Shown here: piece by piece, positions 8,821-17,512 of the stretch | How the letters are laid out: every line of letters begins with the position of its first letter | Numbering within the stretch: the first letter of the stretch is position 1 | NCBI RefSeq assembly: GCF_965225875.1 | Contig: NZ_CBDDBS010000002.1 | Coordinates: forward strand, 744,001 to 808,000 | Length of the DNA: 64,000 nt | Direction: 5' to 3' | From: Haliscomenobacter sp965225875 | GTDB taxonomy: Bacteria > Bacteroidota > Bacteroidia > Chitinophagales > Saprospiraceae | Position numbers and translations under genes: made by a program | Notes under the pieces: model-generated | Told to the model about the DNA's origin: nothing | Databases searched by the model: none | What the model saw: only the letters and a program-made list of their open reading frames with translations

Positions 8821-11529
8821 CTAAAACTCAAACACCCATTCCCCACTCCCCACTTCAACCACAACCCCCTTCGCCGTGCTCTTAGCATTCGCCACCGGGT
8901 TTCCACCTTCCCGCACCGCGCCCGCATCCTTCGTCGGCAGCGTCACCGTAGCCGTAGTATTCGCTGGAATTTTGACTGTCAGTTTGATCTTTCCCCCTTG
9001 GCGTTCCCAGCCGGAGACAATCTCGCCGTAGCTGCTTTGGAAGCTCGCTTTCGCAAAATTCAACTTGGCCGTAGGCTGTGGTTGAATCAGGATGTGTTTG
9101 TAAGCCACCTGCCCGATTTCCAGGCCAGCCGTTACGCGGTACATCCAGTCGCCGATGGCGCCGTAGGCGTAGTGGTTGAAAGAATTCATGCCCGCGTCCT
9201 GGAAGGTGCTGTCGGGCTTGATGCCGTCCCAACGCTCCCAGATGGTGGTGGCGCCCATTTTGACTGGGTACAACCAAGATGGGTAAGACTCCTGAAACAA
9301 GAGGTCGTAGGCCACGTCGGTATGCCCATTATCCGATAAGACATGGCAGAGGTAAGGTGTACCCAAAAAGCCCGTCGACAAGTGGTTGCCGCGCGATTTG
9401 ATGTCACGTACCAACTGTGCCGTGGCCGCAGCCCGATTTTTTTCCTCAAACAAGTTGAAGGTCAAACCCAGCACATACGAAGTTTGAGAATCCGAAATTG
9501 TCCGCCCCGAACCAGCAACGTATTCGTTGTTGAAGGCCTTTTTGATTTTTTCAAACAAGGCAGCATATTTGGCTTCATCCGCTTTTTTGCCCAAAACCTG
9601 CGCCGTTTTGCGCAAGATGTCCACCGAGTTGGCATAAAAAGCGGTAGCGATGTAATCAGGGTCGGTGTAGCCACTTTTTTCGGTAGGGTTACTGATTTGA
9701 GCCTGATAAAACAACCAGTCGCCAAAGTGGGGCCCACCTTTCCAAAGGCCGTCGGGGGCCTTGGTGGTGATCCAGGCTACCCATTTTTCCATCGAGTTGT
9801 ACTGCCGCTCCAACAGGCGTTGGTCGCCGTAAACCTGGTACAGGTTCCAGGGCGCAATGGTACACACGTCGCCCCAACCAGAAGAGCCAGTTAGGTTCTT
9901 TTTTTCTTTGCGTTGCAACACATCAGGGATCACGTGGGGTACACCACCATTTTCTCCCTGATCGGCAATCAGGTCATTCAGCCATTTGTTGAAAAAGCCC
10001 GCCACCTGGTAGTTGTAAGCAGCAGTGCGGGAGAAGGCCTGCGCATCACCCGTCCAACCCAGGCGCTCGTCGCGTTGGGGGCAGTCGGTGGGTACATCGA
10101 GGAAGTTGCCACGCTGGCCCCATTGGATGTTGCTTTGCAATTGGTTAAGCAAGGGGTTGGAGCAGGAAAAATCTCCGGTTTTTTTGATGTCGCTGTGAAT
10201 CACCACCCCCGTGAAATTCTCGGCGCTCAAAGTACCCGGATAGTTGATGATTTTGATGTAGCGGAAGCCCATGAAGGTAAAATGCGGCTCAAAGGTTTCT
10301 TCTCCAACTCCTTTGAGGGTATAGTTCAATTCACACTTCGCGTGGCGCAGGTTGGTGGTATAAAAATTGCCTTTTTTGTCCAATACTTCGGCGTGTTGGA
10401 TGGTCACCTTCGTTCCGGCTGGGCCAGTGACTTTAAAACGAATCCATCCGGTGATGTTTTGGCCAAAATCGATGACTTTGTCACCTTGTGGCGTGGTAAT
10501 CATTTTTTGGGGCTTCAGCTCCTGAATGCGGCGAACCGGTGGTCCTTGGGGAGCGATGAGGTTGTTCTTTGGAAAATTGGCCACGTTTACCGCCCACCAG
10601 CCCTTGTCGTCAAAGCCTGGTTTGGACCAATTGGGAATTTCCATACGCGCATCATAAGTCTCGCCATTGTACAAATCGGCCATGCGGATGGCGCTGTTGT
10701 TTTGTGCTTTCCAGGAAGCATCGGTACCAATGACTTGTTGAGAACCGTCTGTGTAGGTGACGACCAATTGTGCCAGCAGGGCCAGTTTTTCGCCATATAC
10801 GTTGCGGTTGTCTTCCCAGGCGAGATAGCCCCGGTACCAGCCGTCGCCCAGTACCGCACCGATGGCGTTAGGGCCTTGGGTGAGCATGCTGCCTACGTCG
10901 TATACGAAGTATTGCAAATGATCCTGATAGGCCGTCCAGCCAGGTGTAAAGAGATCTTCACCCACTTTTTTTCCGTTGATGACCATAAAATTGAGGCCAT
11001 GACTGGTGGCGTAAAGTCGGGCCGACTGGATTTTTTTGCTCAAGCTAAATTCTTTACGCGTCAAAGGCGGCGGGGGCATCGATTTGGTATCAACCGTCAG
11101 TTCGGGTTCAATCCAGGACGCTTTCCAGTCTTCGGGTTTGAGCAGGCCCATTTCCCACCAGGCCGTTTCACTCCAGAGGGATTCGTGGTTTTGGTTGTCC
11201 CAAACCTTGACTTGCCAGTAATAACGTTTGGCACTTTGTAAGGCTGGCCCGGCGTATTCTTGAAGAATGGATTGAGCTGAACTCAGTTTTCCGGAGTCCC
11301 AGATCAAGCTCTTTTTGTTAAAATCCGCTGCCGTAGCTACCCGGATTTGGTAAGCAGTTTGCAAAATATTGCGCTGTGGGCTGCTCAGTTTCCAACTCAG
11401 GCGGGGTTTGCTGGCATCCAGCGGCATGGGGTTGACGAGGTGTTCACAAGTGAGGCTATTTACCGTAAGCTGGCTGTGGGCGCTTACGGTAAAGCCTAGC
11501 AGAATAAGTAGTAGATAGAGCGATCTCAT
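8821..11529 (-). CDS. Alpha-L-rhamnosidase, GH78 family
   Basis: A 902-residue protein with a signal peptide (residues 1-20, ending AHSQ). It has the domain order of GH78 rhamnosidases: N-terminal fibronectin-like part (LTCEHLVNPMPLDASKPRLSWKL), the beta-sandwich with ARLYATSHGLNFMVINGKKVG, the (alpha/alpha)6 catalytic part with DVPTDCPQRDERLGWTGDAQAF near residues 480-500, where the acidic residues D and E are typical of the active site, and a C-terminal beta domain. It releases L-rhamnose from glycosides in the periplasm or outside. L-rhamnose kinase and isomerase-like genes lie 0.7 kb away, which supports use of the freed rhamnose. Confidence 0.9.
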   Translation of the reverse strand: MRSLYLLLILLGFTVSAHSQLTVNSLTCEHLVNPMPLDASKPRLSWKLSSPQRNILQTAYQIRVATAADFNKKSLIWDSGKLSSAQSILQEYAGPALQSAKRYYWQVKVWDNQNHESLWSETAWWEMGLLKPEDWKASWIEPELTVDTKSMPPPPLTRKEFSLSKKIQSARLYATSHGLNFMVINGKKVGEDLFTPGWTAYQDHLQYFVYDVGSMLTQGPNAIGAVLGDGWYRGYLAWEDNRNVYGEKLALLAQLVVTYTDGSQQVIGTDASWKAQNNSAIRMADLYNGETYDARMEIPNWSKPGFDDKGWWAVNVANFPKNNLIAPQGPPVRRIQELKPQKMITTPQGDKVIDFGQNITGWIRFKVTGPAGTKVTIQHAEVLDKKGNFYTTNLRHAKCELNYTLKGVGEETFEPHFTFMGFRYIKIINYPGTLSAENFTGVVIHSDIKKTGDFSCSNPLLNQLQSNIQWGQRGNFLDVPTDCPQRDERLGWTGDAQAFSRTAAYNYQVAGFFNKWLNDLIADQGENGGVPHVIPDVLQRKEKKNLTGSSGWGDVCTIAPWNLYQVYGDQRLLERQYNSMEKWVAWITTKAPDGLWKGGPHFGDWLFYQAQISNPTEKSGYTDPDYIATAFYANSVDILRKTAQVLGKKADEAKYAALFEKIKKAFNNEYVAGSGRTISDSQTSYVLGLTFNLFEEKNRAAATAQLVRDIKSRGNHLSTGFLGTPYLCHVLSDNGHTDVAYDLLFQESYPSWLYPVKMGATTIWERWDGIKPDSTFQDAGMNSFNHYAYGAIGDWMYRVTAGLEIGQVAYKHILIQPQPTAKLNFAKASFQSSYGEIVSGWERQGGKIKLTVKIPANTTATVTLPTKDAGAVREGGNPVANAKSTAKGVVVEVGSGEWVFEF

Positions 11530-11601
11530 GTTTTGAAAAAGGTTTATGGTTGTGTAAGTTGTATCTTCGCGCCAATAAAATAAGCAAAAAGGCTGGATAA
11601 A

Positions 11602-12210
11602 ATGGACATCATTTACTTTTTCGAACTCCTGGGTACATTCGTTTTCGCCATCAGCGGAATGGCGACTGCAGCCGAAAAAAAATTCGACATTTTTGGCGCC
11701 GCGATCATCGGCTGGGCTACTGCGGTAGGTGGTGGAACCATTCGGGATGTAATGATTGGCCGACTACCGGTAGGCTGGATGCGAGACACCAATTTTTTAT
11801 TCGCCATTCTCGCAGCGCTACCCGTGGTCTATTATTTCCGCAGAACCATCTTGCGCTTTCCGCGTACCTTTTTGTGGTTCGATAGTTTGGGGCTTGGTTT
11901 GTTCACCGTGTTGGGTTTGGAAAAAACCCTGGCTTTGGGGCTTGATCCAGCAGTTGCTGTAGTCATGGGTGCCGTTTCGGCTACTTTTGGAGGAGTACTT
12001 CGCGACTTGTTGTGCAACGAAATCCCCCTCGTGTTTCAGCCCAAAGCTGAATTGTATGTAACGGTGTGTTTATTGGGTGGCTTGTTTTATTTGTTCCTGG
12101 GGCTATTTGGCCTCGACTTCCGCTGGAAAATGATTGTCACCATCATTGTGGTGTTTGGCATTCGTCAGTTGGCCATACAGTACGATTGGAAATTGCCCAC
12201 AATCAAGTAA
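11602..12210 (+). CDS. TRIC-type cation channel family membrane protein (UPF0126/YicG-like)
   Basis: A 202-residue protein with about seven hydrophobic segments in two repeated halves. Each half has the family signature: GTFVFAISGMATAAEKKFDIFG and GGGTIRDVMIG in the first, and ATFGGVLRDLLCNEIPLV in the second. The paired GGGxxRD/GGVLRD motifs are characteristic of bacterial TRIC (YicG) proteins, which form trimeric cation channels. It is divergent from the rhamnosidase gene and its 3' end overlaps the convergent kinase gene by 8 bases. Nothing ties it functionally to rhamnose. Confidence 0.88.
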   Translation: MDIIYFFELLGTFVFAISGMATAAEKKFDIFGAAIIGWATAVGGGTIRDVMIGRLPVGWMRDTNFLFAILAALPVVYYFRRTILRFPRTFLWFDSLGLGLFTVLGLEKTLALGLDPAVAVVMGAVSATFGGVLRDLLCNEIPLVFQPKAELYVTVCLLGGLFYLFLGLFGLDFRWKMIVTIIVVFGIRQLAIQYDWKLPTIK

Positions 12211-13540
12211 AAAGCGGCGTCGACTGTTGGTAGGCCTGCCCATTTTTCAAGTGCATCAAAGCCCCCAATGCCGTGGCCTGGTGGAATTCGAGCGCCTCAA
12301 TTTGTTTGTTGGGAAAATCTGCAGCCAACATGTTCATGAAGATGGGATTTTTGGCGAAGCCGCCATCTACATAAAATTGGGGTACCCCATTGTCAACCAA
12401 TTCGATGGAGGTTTTTAACAAATCCATCAAACCGCGCATTAAACTGAAGTAGGCAGAAATGGCATCAGTGCAGTCCGAAAAATCCCAGTTGCCATTTTGC
12501 AAACCCAGTACGGGGCCAGTCCCTTCCATACAAGCGGGAATAAAGCCGGATTGAATATTGGCTTCTTCCTGGCCATTGAGTTTTTTGTAAAAACCAGTTT
12601 CCACGCCGTAATGCTCCGCAATGCGCTCAACCTGGTGATCGTGTTCCCGACCAAAAAAGACCCGGGAAGCTTTAACCGGATTACCTTTGGGCGTGAGGTA
12701 GGCCAAACAATCACAACGCAGCGCCTGCGGGCTCAGGTGTTCCTCGTTAAAAGGGTTCAGGTTGATGCACCAGGTACCCGTCGACAAGAGCAAAAAGGGC
12801 TCTTTCCCCCGCAACAAATAAGGCAGTAATGCTGCGGAACTATCGTGCAAACCTACTCCAATCATCACCCCATCCTTTACGGTTGCAATGGGATCTTTGG
12901 TGATGGGAGCGAGCTTTTCATCGATGCCCCAACGTTTGACCCAAGGGTGGTAAGTTCCCGCCTGAAAATCCCACAAGGCGGTATGGCAACCGAGGGAAGT
13001 GTAATCGCTGAATTTTTCACCCGACAACAAATAGGAAAGGTACTGCGGCAGGTGCAATGCAGTTTTGATTTGTTGGAAAACCTCCGATTGGCTGCGGGCC
13101 AGCCAGTACAATTGCAAACCGGAATTCAGCATGCCCATGGTAGGCGAGCAGGTTATGGCGGCAAAAGCGTCCTGATCCTGGCTTTCCTGCCGCTGGATAT
13201 CTGCATAGAACTCAGTCTGCAAGTCTGCGGGAAATGGCTTCAAATAATTGTACAAAGGCCCAATCGCCGTACCCTCGGCATTCAGGTGCACAAAACTGGC
13301 CCCATAGGCACTAAAATTGACTCCTTTGAGCAAGATATCCGAACGCAAGCGCAGGTTTTCCCAATGATCCAACAACCAGGAATTGAGCAAACCCAAATCG
13401 TCGCAAGGAAAACCATCGGCATCGCTGGTTTCTGGAAAAGTTTGGCTTTGCTCTTCGAGGGGTTGAAATTCCTCATCAAAAAGCAAAAGTTTTTTGTTGG
13501 TTTTCCCTACATCAAAAATTGCAAATGCCGCTGTTTTCAT
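12203..13540 (-). CDS. FGGY-family carbohydrate kinase, rhamnulokinase-like
   Basis: A 445-residue sugar kinase. The N-terminal phosphate-binding strand is FAIFDVGKTNKKLLLFD. The second FGGY half has GVGLHDSSAALLP (the catalytic Asp lies here), LLSTGTWCINLNP and the ATP-side motif FYVDGGFAKNPIFMNML. FGGY kinases phosphorylate open-chain sugars such as L-rhamnulose or L-fuculose. Its ATG overlaps the stop of the upstream isomerase gene (ATGA), so the two are translationally coupled. With the isomerase and the nearby GH78 enzyme, L-rhamnulose is the most likely substrate (inference). L-fuculose or another deoxy-ketose remains possible. Confidence 0.82.
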   Translation of the reverse strand: MKTAAFAIFDVGKTNKKLLLFDEEFQPLEEQSQTFPETSDADGFPCDDLGLLNSWLLDHWENLRLRSDILLKGVNFSAYGASFVHLNAEGTAIGPLYNYLKPFPADLQTEFYADIQRQESQDQDAFAAITCSPTMGMLNSGLQLYWLARSQSEVFQQIKTALHLPQYLSYLLSGEKFSDYTSLGCHTALWDFQAGTYHPWVKRWGIDEKLAPITKDPIATVKDGVMIGVGLHDSSAALLPYLLRGKEPFLLLSTGTWCINLNPFNEEHLSPQALRCDCLAYLTPKGNPVKASRVFFGREHDHQVERIAEHYGVETGFYKKLNGQEEANIQSGFIPACMEGTGPVLGLQNGNWDFSDCTDAISAYFSLMRGLMDLLKTSIELVDNGVPQFYVDGGFAKNPIFMNMLAADFPNKQIEALEFHQATALGALMHLKNGQAYQQSTPLFT

Positions 13541-14817
13541 AAGCCCGTTGCCGTACTGAATTTACCTCTTTTTTCAATCAAATTTGCCCTTACCTGAGCT
13601 GCGCGGAAAGCGCCCAGTGGGTCGATGGCGCCGCCGTCCAACCGCATGGCCTCAGCCACCAAGGGGCGGACATCGGTGAGGAAGGCGTCGCGCAGGAGTT
13701 CTTCAGCTTGGACGACATCGTTCTCTTCTTGGGCCTGATTCAGGGCAGCGCGGTCTACCAACAATGCCCGGGCATAAGCCGAAAGGATACCATTGACGGA
13801 TTGCAACAAATCTTCGATGGGGTCTTTGGTATTGTGGCTCGCATCGATCATCCAGGCGATGTTCGGGTTTTTCACCGTGGGGTCACTCATGCCGTCGACC
13901 AGTTCGTTAAAAATCAGGAACAGTTGGAAGGGTTTGATGCTGCCCGTGGTCAAGTCGTCGTCGCCGTACATAGAGCCATTGAAGTGGAAACCACCCAGGC
14001 GGCCAAAGTGCATGAGGCGGCCTACTATTTGTTCAATGTTGGTATTGGGCAAATGGTGCCCCAAATCGACCAGCACCTGCGCATTTTTACCCACGGATTG
14101 GCACAAGGAATAGGATGTTCCCCAGTCGGGGATGATCATCGAGTAAAAATTGGGCTCGTAAGGCTTGTATTCGATGAGCATAGTCCAATCATCAGGCATG
14201 GCACTGTAAATGTCAGCCAAAGACTCAGCGGTGCGTTGGTAGGCGCGGCGCAAGTGGTGTTGGCCCGGGAAATTGGAGCCATCTGCCAACCAAACGGTCA
14301 ACACTTTGGAATCCAGCTGTTTGCCGTATTCCACACATTGGATGTTGTGGTCGATGGCTTGTTGGCGGACTACGGTTTCCGTGTGGCAAAGTGAGCCGAA
14401 CTTATAACTGTAGGCCTGATCTTTTTGGTCCTGAAAGGTATTGGAATTGACCGAATCGATGGTCAGTCCATGATGCGTGAGCAATTGTTTGAGGGCGGGT
14501 ACATCCTTGGGAATGTCCCAGGGTATGTGCAAGGAGATGGAATTGGCCGAGCGGTTAAGTTGGTGGATCAGGCCCACATCTTCAATTTTCTCCTCCAGAT
14601 TTCTTGGCTCACCACCGATGCTGAAACGCCCAAAACGGGTGCCACCGCTGCCCAGGGCCCAACTGGGGATGGCAATTTGAAAGGCCCGGATTTTTTCAAC
14701 AATTTGAGCCGCATTGAAGCCCTTGCGCTCCAACACTCCTTCGATAAAGCTCAACCGGGTTTCGTGTTCAGGCAATTGGGCCTGATTATGGTATTGGATT
14801 TGGTCGTTTGCGATCAT
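13537..14817 (-). CDS. L-rhamnose isomerase-like sugar isomerase (Pseudomonas/rhizobial type)
   Basis: A 426-residue TIM-barrel isomerase. It resembles the L-rhamnose isomerase of Pseudomonas stutzeri and the rhizobial type (about 430 residues): FQIAIPSWALGSGGTRFGRF near the start, then LIEYKPYEPNFYS with a metal-binding Glu, VLVDLGHHLPNTNIEQIV with the metal ligands D and H, GGFHFNGSMYGDDDLTTGS and WMIDASHNTKDPIEDL. It turns L-rhamnose into L-rhamnulose, with a divalent metal, in the cytoplasm. First gene of a two-gene operon with the kinase. No aldolase gene is visible here, so the pathway must be completed elsewhere. Confidence 0.85.
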   Translation of the reverse strand: MIANDQIQYHNQAQLPEHETRLSFIEGVLERKGFNAAQIVEKIRAFQIAIPSWALGSGGTRFGRFSIGGEPRNLEEKIEDVGLIHQLNRSANSISLHIPWDIPKDVPALKQLLTHHGLTIDSVNSNTFQDQKDQAYSYKFGSLCHTETVVRQQAIDHNIQCVEYGKQLDSKVLTVWLADGSNFPGQHHLRRAYQRTAESLADIYSAMPDDWTMLIEYKPYEPNFYSMIIPDWGTSYSLCQSVGKNAQVLVDLGHHLPNTNIEQIVGRLMHFGRLGGFHFNGSMYGDDDLTTGSIKPFQLFLIFNELVDGMSDPTVKNPNIAWMIDASHNTKDPIEDLLQSVNGILSAYARALLVDRAALNQAQEENDVVQAEELLRDAFLTDVRPLVAEAMRLDGGAIDPLGAFRAAQVRANLIEKRGKFSTATGL

Positions 14818-14991
14818 GGCAGTGCAGATTGTTTGATTTGCCTAAAGGTAATGTTTACAAAATAAATGAAAACCTGATGTGCTGCTATCCTGTGCTCTCC
14901 TGCTGTAAAAATTGAAATATTTATGGTTTGAGTTAGGCATTCGGTATTATTCCTTAGCTTTATGTACATCTGTAAATACACACTGATTCCC

Positions 14992-16245
14992 ATGCAAACA
15001 TCTATTATCATCATCATCATTGGCTTATTCATTTTCTGGGGGCATTACCTCAACGGGATTTTTGAACGCAGAAGCATCCCGGATGTACTGGGTTTGATGT
15101 TGATTGGGATGTTGTTGGGCCCAATTTTTCACCTGGTTGATCCTACTTCCTTTGGCCAGTTTGGGCCTTTATTCAGCAACCTGGTGCTCATTTTTATCTT
15201 GTTTGAAAGTGGTACTGATTTGCGGATTTCTGAAGTGAAATCTTCTTTTAGAGAATCGGCGGGTATCACTACCCTGGGCTTTTTTGTCACCTGGATTACT
15301 GTGGCCGTCATGTGTTATTTGATCTTGGGATTGCCCATTTTGACCTGCCTTTTTATTGGAGCAACGCTAGGTGGAACCTCCTCTGCAGTGGTAGTAGGTT
15401 TGGTCAAAAAAGTAGACGTAAAACCCAAAACAGCCACGACCTTGATCATGGAATCCGCAGAAACCGACGTGTTTACCTTGGCGATTCCATTGAGTATTTT
15501 GGGCTTGATGATGAGTGGAGAGATTCAGGCGGGTACGGTGTTGTCGCAGTTTATTGCCTCATTGGTCATTGCGCTGCTGATGGGGATTGGCGGGGCCTTT
15601 TTATGGTCGTTTATCCTCAACAAAATTCCCAACCTCAAATCGACCAAGTTTTCTACTCCCGCCTTTTTATTCATTCTGTACGGGCTTACGGAATACCTCA
15701 ATTTTAGCGGGCCGATCACCGCCTTGTCTTTTGGCATCGCGATTGGCAACCTGCAGTATTTTGAACCTAAATTGCTGGAGCGTATCATCCCCAATCAAAG
15801 CATTGTTTTATCACAAATTGAAAAGGATTTTTTCAGTGAGCTGGTCTTTTTGCTGCGCACTTTTTTCTTTGTATTCATTGGCATCAGCATTCAAATCAAT
15901 CGTTTGGACTGGTTGATGTGGGGCGCAATCATTACCCTGGTCCTGTATGCTTCCCGCATCATCATTGTAAAGTTAATCGTGACCAGAGATACGCCACTGT
16001 TGGACAAGTCAATCATGTCGATCATGATTCCAAAAGGTTTGGGGGCCGCGGTGATTGCTACCTTGCCACTGCAACGTGGGCATTTGGATGGAGTGATCAT
16101 TCAGTCGATATGTTTTGCGGTAATTTTGTTCAGCACTTTGTACTGCGTGGCCTTGTTCTTTTTGGTAAAAATAGGGCTCAGTTTGCCCTTTTATCGGTTG
16201 TTTTTTGGCAAGGATCAAAAGGGTGGAGAAGAATTTGAAGCTTAG
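14992..16245 (+). CDS. Cation:proton antiporter (Kef/NhaP-like, CPA family)
   Basis: A roughly 417-residue membrane protein with about 12 transmembrane segments. Sequence blocks are those of the Na+/H+ exchanger domain: LGLMLIGMLLGPIFHLV, LFESGTDLRISEV, GATLGGTSSAVVVGLVKK and a C-terminal IPKGLGAAVIATLPL. I choose the internal ATG at 14992 (MQTSIIIIIIG), which directly precedes the first membrane helix; an in-frame ATG at 14962 would add ten residues. No cytoplasmic RCK/TrkA-N domain follows, so it is a membrane-only antiporter. It probably exchanges Na+ or K+ for protons. Confidence 0.85.
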   Translation: MQTSIIIIIIGLFIFWGHYLNGIFERRSIPDVLGLMLIGMLLGPIFHLVDPTSFGQFGPLFSNLVLIFILFESGTDLRISEVKSSFRESAGITTLGFFVTWITVAVMCYLILGLPILTCLFIGATLGGTSSAVVVGLVKKVDVKPKTATTLIMESAETDVFTLAIPLSILGLMMSGEIQAGTVLSQFIASLVIALLMGIGGAFLWSFILNKIPNLKSTKFSTPAFLFILYGLTEYLNFSGPITALSFGIAIGNLQYFEPKLLERIIPNQSIVLSQIEKDFFSELVFLLRTFFFVFIGISIQINRLDWLMWGAIITLVLYASRIIIVKLIVTRDTPLLDKSIMSIMIPKGLGAAVIATLPLQRGHLDGVIIQSICFAVILFSTLYCVALFFLVKIGLSLPFYRLFFGKDQKGGEEFEA

Positions 16246-16272
16246 TAGTGGGGCAAAACTAAATATTTTTTT

Positions 16273-16487
16273 ACCGCAGAGTTCCACGGAGTACACGCAG
16301 AGTTTCACAGAGTTTTTAAGTTAGGCCATCTACGATGGCAAAGATTACTCAGAGGCCGCACTGAATAGCAGTTGGTATGAAAAAATCAAAATTCAGTAGT
16401 GCCCGGCCTTCAGCCATCGAAGATGGCAAAACTCCTTAAAACTAACTCTGTGAAACTCTACGTGTTCTCTGCGAAACTCTGCGTTTT
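16273..16487. repeat. Long inverted repeat built of CAGAGTTTCACAGAGTT-like units
   Basis: The left arm (starting ACCGCAGAGTTCCACGG at 16274) pairs with the right arm (ending AACTCTGCGTTTT near 16487). Inner pairs include CCATCTACGATGG/CCATCGAAGATGG and CACTGAATAG/ATTCAGTAGTG. Short direct units CGCAGAGTTTC and CACAGAGTT repeat within each arm. It occupies the gap after the antiporter gene together with the next palindrome (16636). No gene is seen in 16246-16768. Confidence 0.7.
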
Positions 16488-16635
16488 AAAACTGCGTAAT
16501 GTGAGTAATTTATTCCTTCGGAGCAATGAAAGTGCTTAAAACAGATGACAAAAGTCACCCCCTGACTTGATCCATATGCCTGCCAGGGTAGAGACTAAGT
16601 TGTAGCTTAATAGTACAATTTATTCACCTACCATG

Positions 16636-16749
16636 ACGCAAAAAATTACTTCCCAATTTTTTTTGAGGCTTTTGAATAGGAAGCTCACTTGAAATGAACC
16701 GTTCGACTTCCTATTCAAAACCCAAATTGGGAAGTTAATTTTTCTGCGT
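16636..16749. repeat. Inverted repeat with ACGCAAAAAATTACTTCCC arms
   Basis: The arms ACGCAAAAAATTACTTCCCA... and its near-complement ending in CTGCGT enclose a second pair, TTTTGAATAGGAAG/CTTCCTATTCAAAA. The total is 114 bases with a short unpaired centre. It ends 19 bases before the start codon of the next gene, so a transcript crossing it would carry a strong hairpin in its leader. Confidence 0.7.
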
Positions 16750-16768
16750 TAGTTAAAAGCAGGACAAC

Positions 16769-17395
16769 ATGAAAATACTCCCAATCAGGTGGATCATCGG
16801 GCTTGCTTTACTTTGTTTGTTGAACACCAACTTAAGTGCCCAGCAAAAGGTACCACGCCCACTCGTCCTTTCATTGTTCAACAATGCTACCCTTTTACCC
16901 GGTGCAGGTAAATTGGGAGTTTGGGGAACTCCAGTGCATCCAGGCATTTCCCTGGGTACCGAATTCCTGTACAGTGCCCGCCCGCATCACGATTGGTTTC
17001 AAACGGCCCGGTTTGCCTATCATTATCACCGCTATATCCAACACAGCTTGCAATTGATGAGCGAAGTGGGGTATCGCTACCATTTTGGTGGCCCGCTTGA
17101 TCTGGAAAGCAGATTTGGACTGGGGTATCTGCACTCCATCTCCGCTGCCCAGATTTTTGAACTAAACGATGGTGTGTATGCGCAAAAAACGAGCCTGGGT
17201 CGGCCACAGGCGACCGCCTCTTTGAGTTTGGGGCTTGGTTATCAATTGCCTGCTACCAACGCACCCCGAATCTTTTTGGCCTATCAATTCTATCTGCAGT
17301 TTCCTTTTGTGAATGAATATGTTCCCATTTTGCCCAATACTGCCCTACACCTTGGCTTGAGTCTCCCATTTTTTCACCAAAAGCAGGGGCGATAA
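16769..17395 (+). CDS. Hypothetical outer-membrane protein, small beta-barrel
   Basis: A 208-residue protein with a signal peptide (residues 1-24, ending LSAQ). The mature part shows amphipathic beta-strands: HPGISLGTEFLYS, QLMSEVGYRYHFG, LESRFGLGYLHSI, TASLSLGLGYQL, IFLAYQFYLQFPF, TALHLGLSLPF. I take it as an 8-10-stranded outer-membrane barrel of unknown function. It sits between two long palindromes. The following gene starts 117 bases later and codes for a lipoprotein serine hydrolase; no evidence of co-transcription beyond orientation. Confidence 0.6.
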   Translation: MKILPIRWIIGLALLCLLNTNLSAQQKVPRPLVLSLFNNATLLPGAGKLGVWGTPVHPGISLGTEFLYSARPHHDWFQTARFAYHYHRYIQHSLQLMSEVGYRYHFGGPLDLESRFGLGYLHSISAAQIFELNDGVYAQKTSLGRPQATASLSLGLGYQLPATNAPRIFLAYQFYLQFPFVNEYVPILPNTALHLGLSLPFFHQKQGR

Positions 17396-17495
17396 AAAAA
17401 TAAGCGATCATTTTGACAGAGGATTAGATAAATAAACGTTTCATTTTAAGTGTCTTATCTAATCCTCTGGCTCAGGAAAAATGATCACTTATTTT
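17394..17495. repeat. Inverted repeat between two genes (GAGGATTAGATA core)
   Basis: The arms AAATAAGCGATCATTTT...AGAGGATTAGATA and TATCTAATCCTCT...AAAATGATCACTTATTTTT pair across a 25-base centre. It begins inside the stop codon of the upstream gene and ends 18 bases before the next start codon, filling the gap. Confidence 0.7.
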
Positions 17496-17512
17496 TGCCC
17501 CACTACATCGCC

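Noticed and set aside
9913..11241. Plus-strand open frame of 442 residues within the rhamnosidase gene
   Set aside because: Shadow frame; it has no domain I recognise and the GH78 motifs are on the minus strand.
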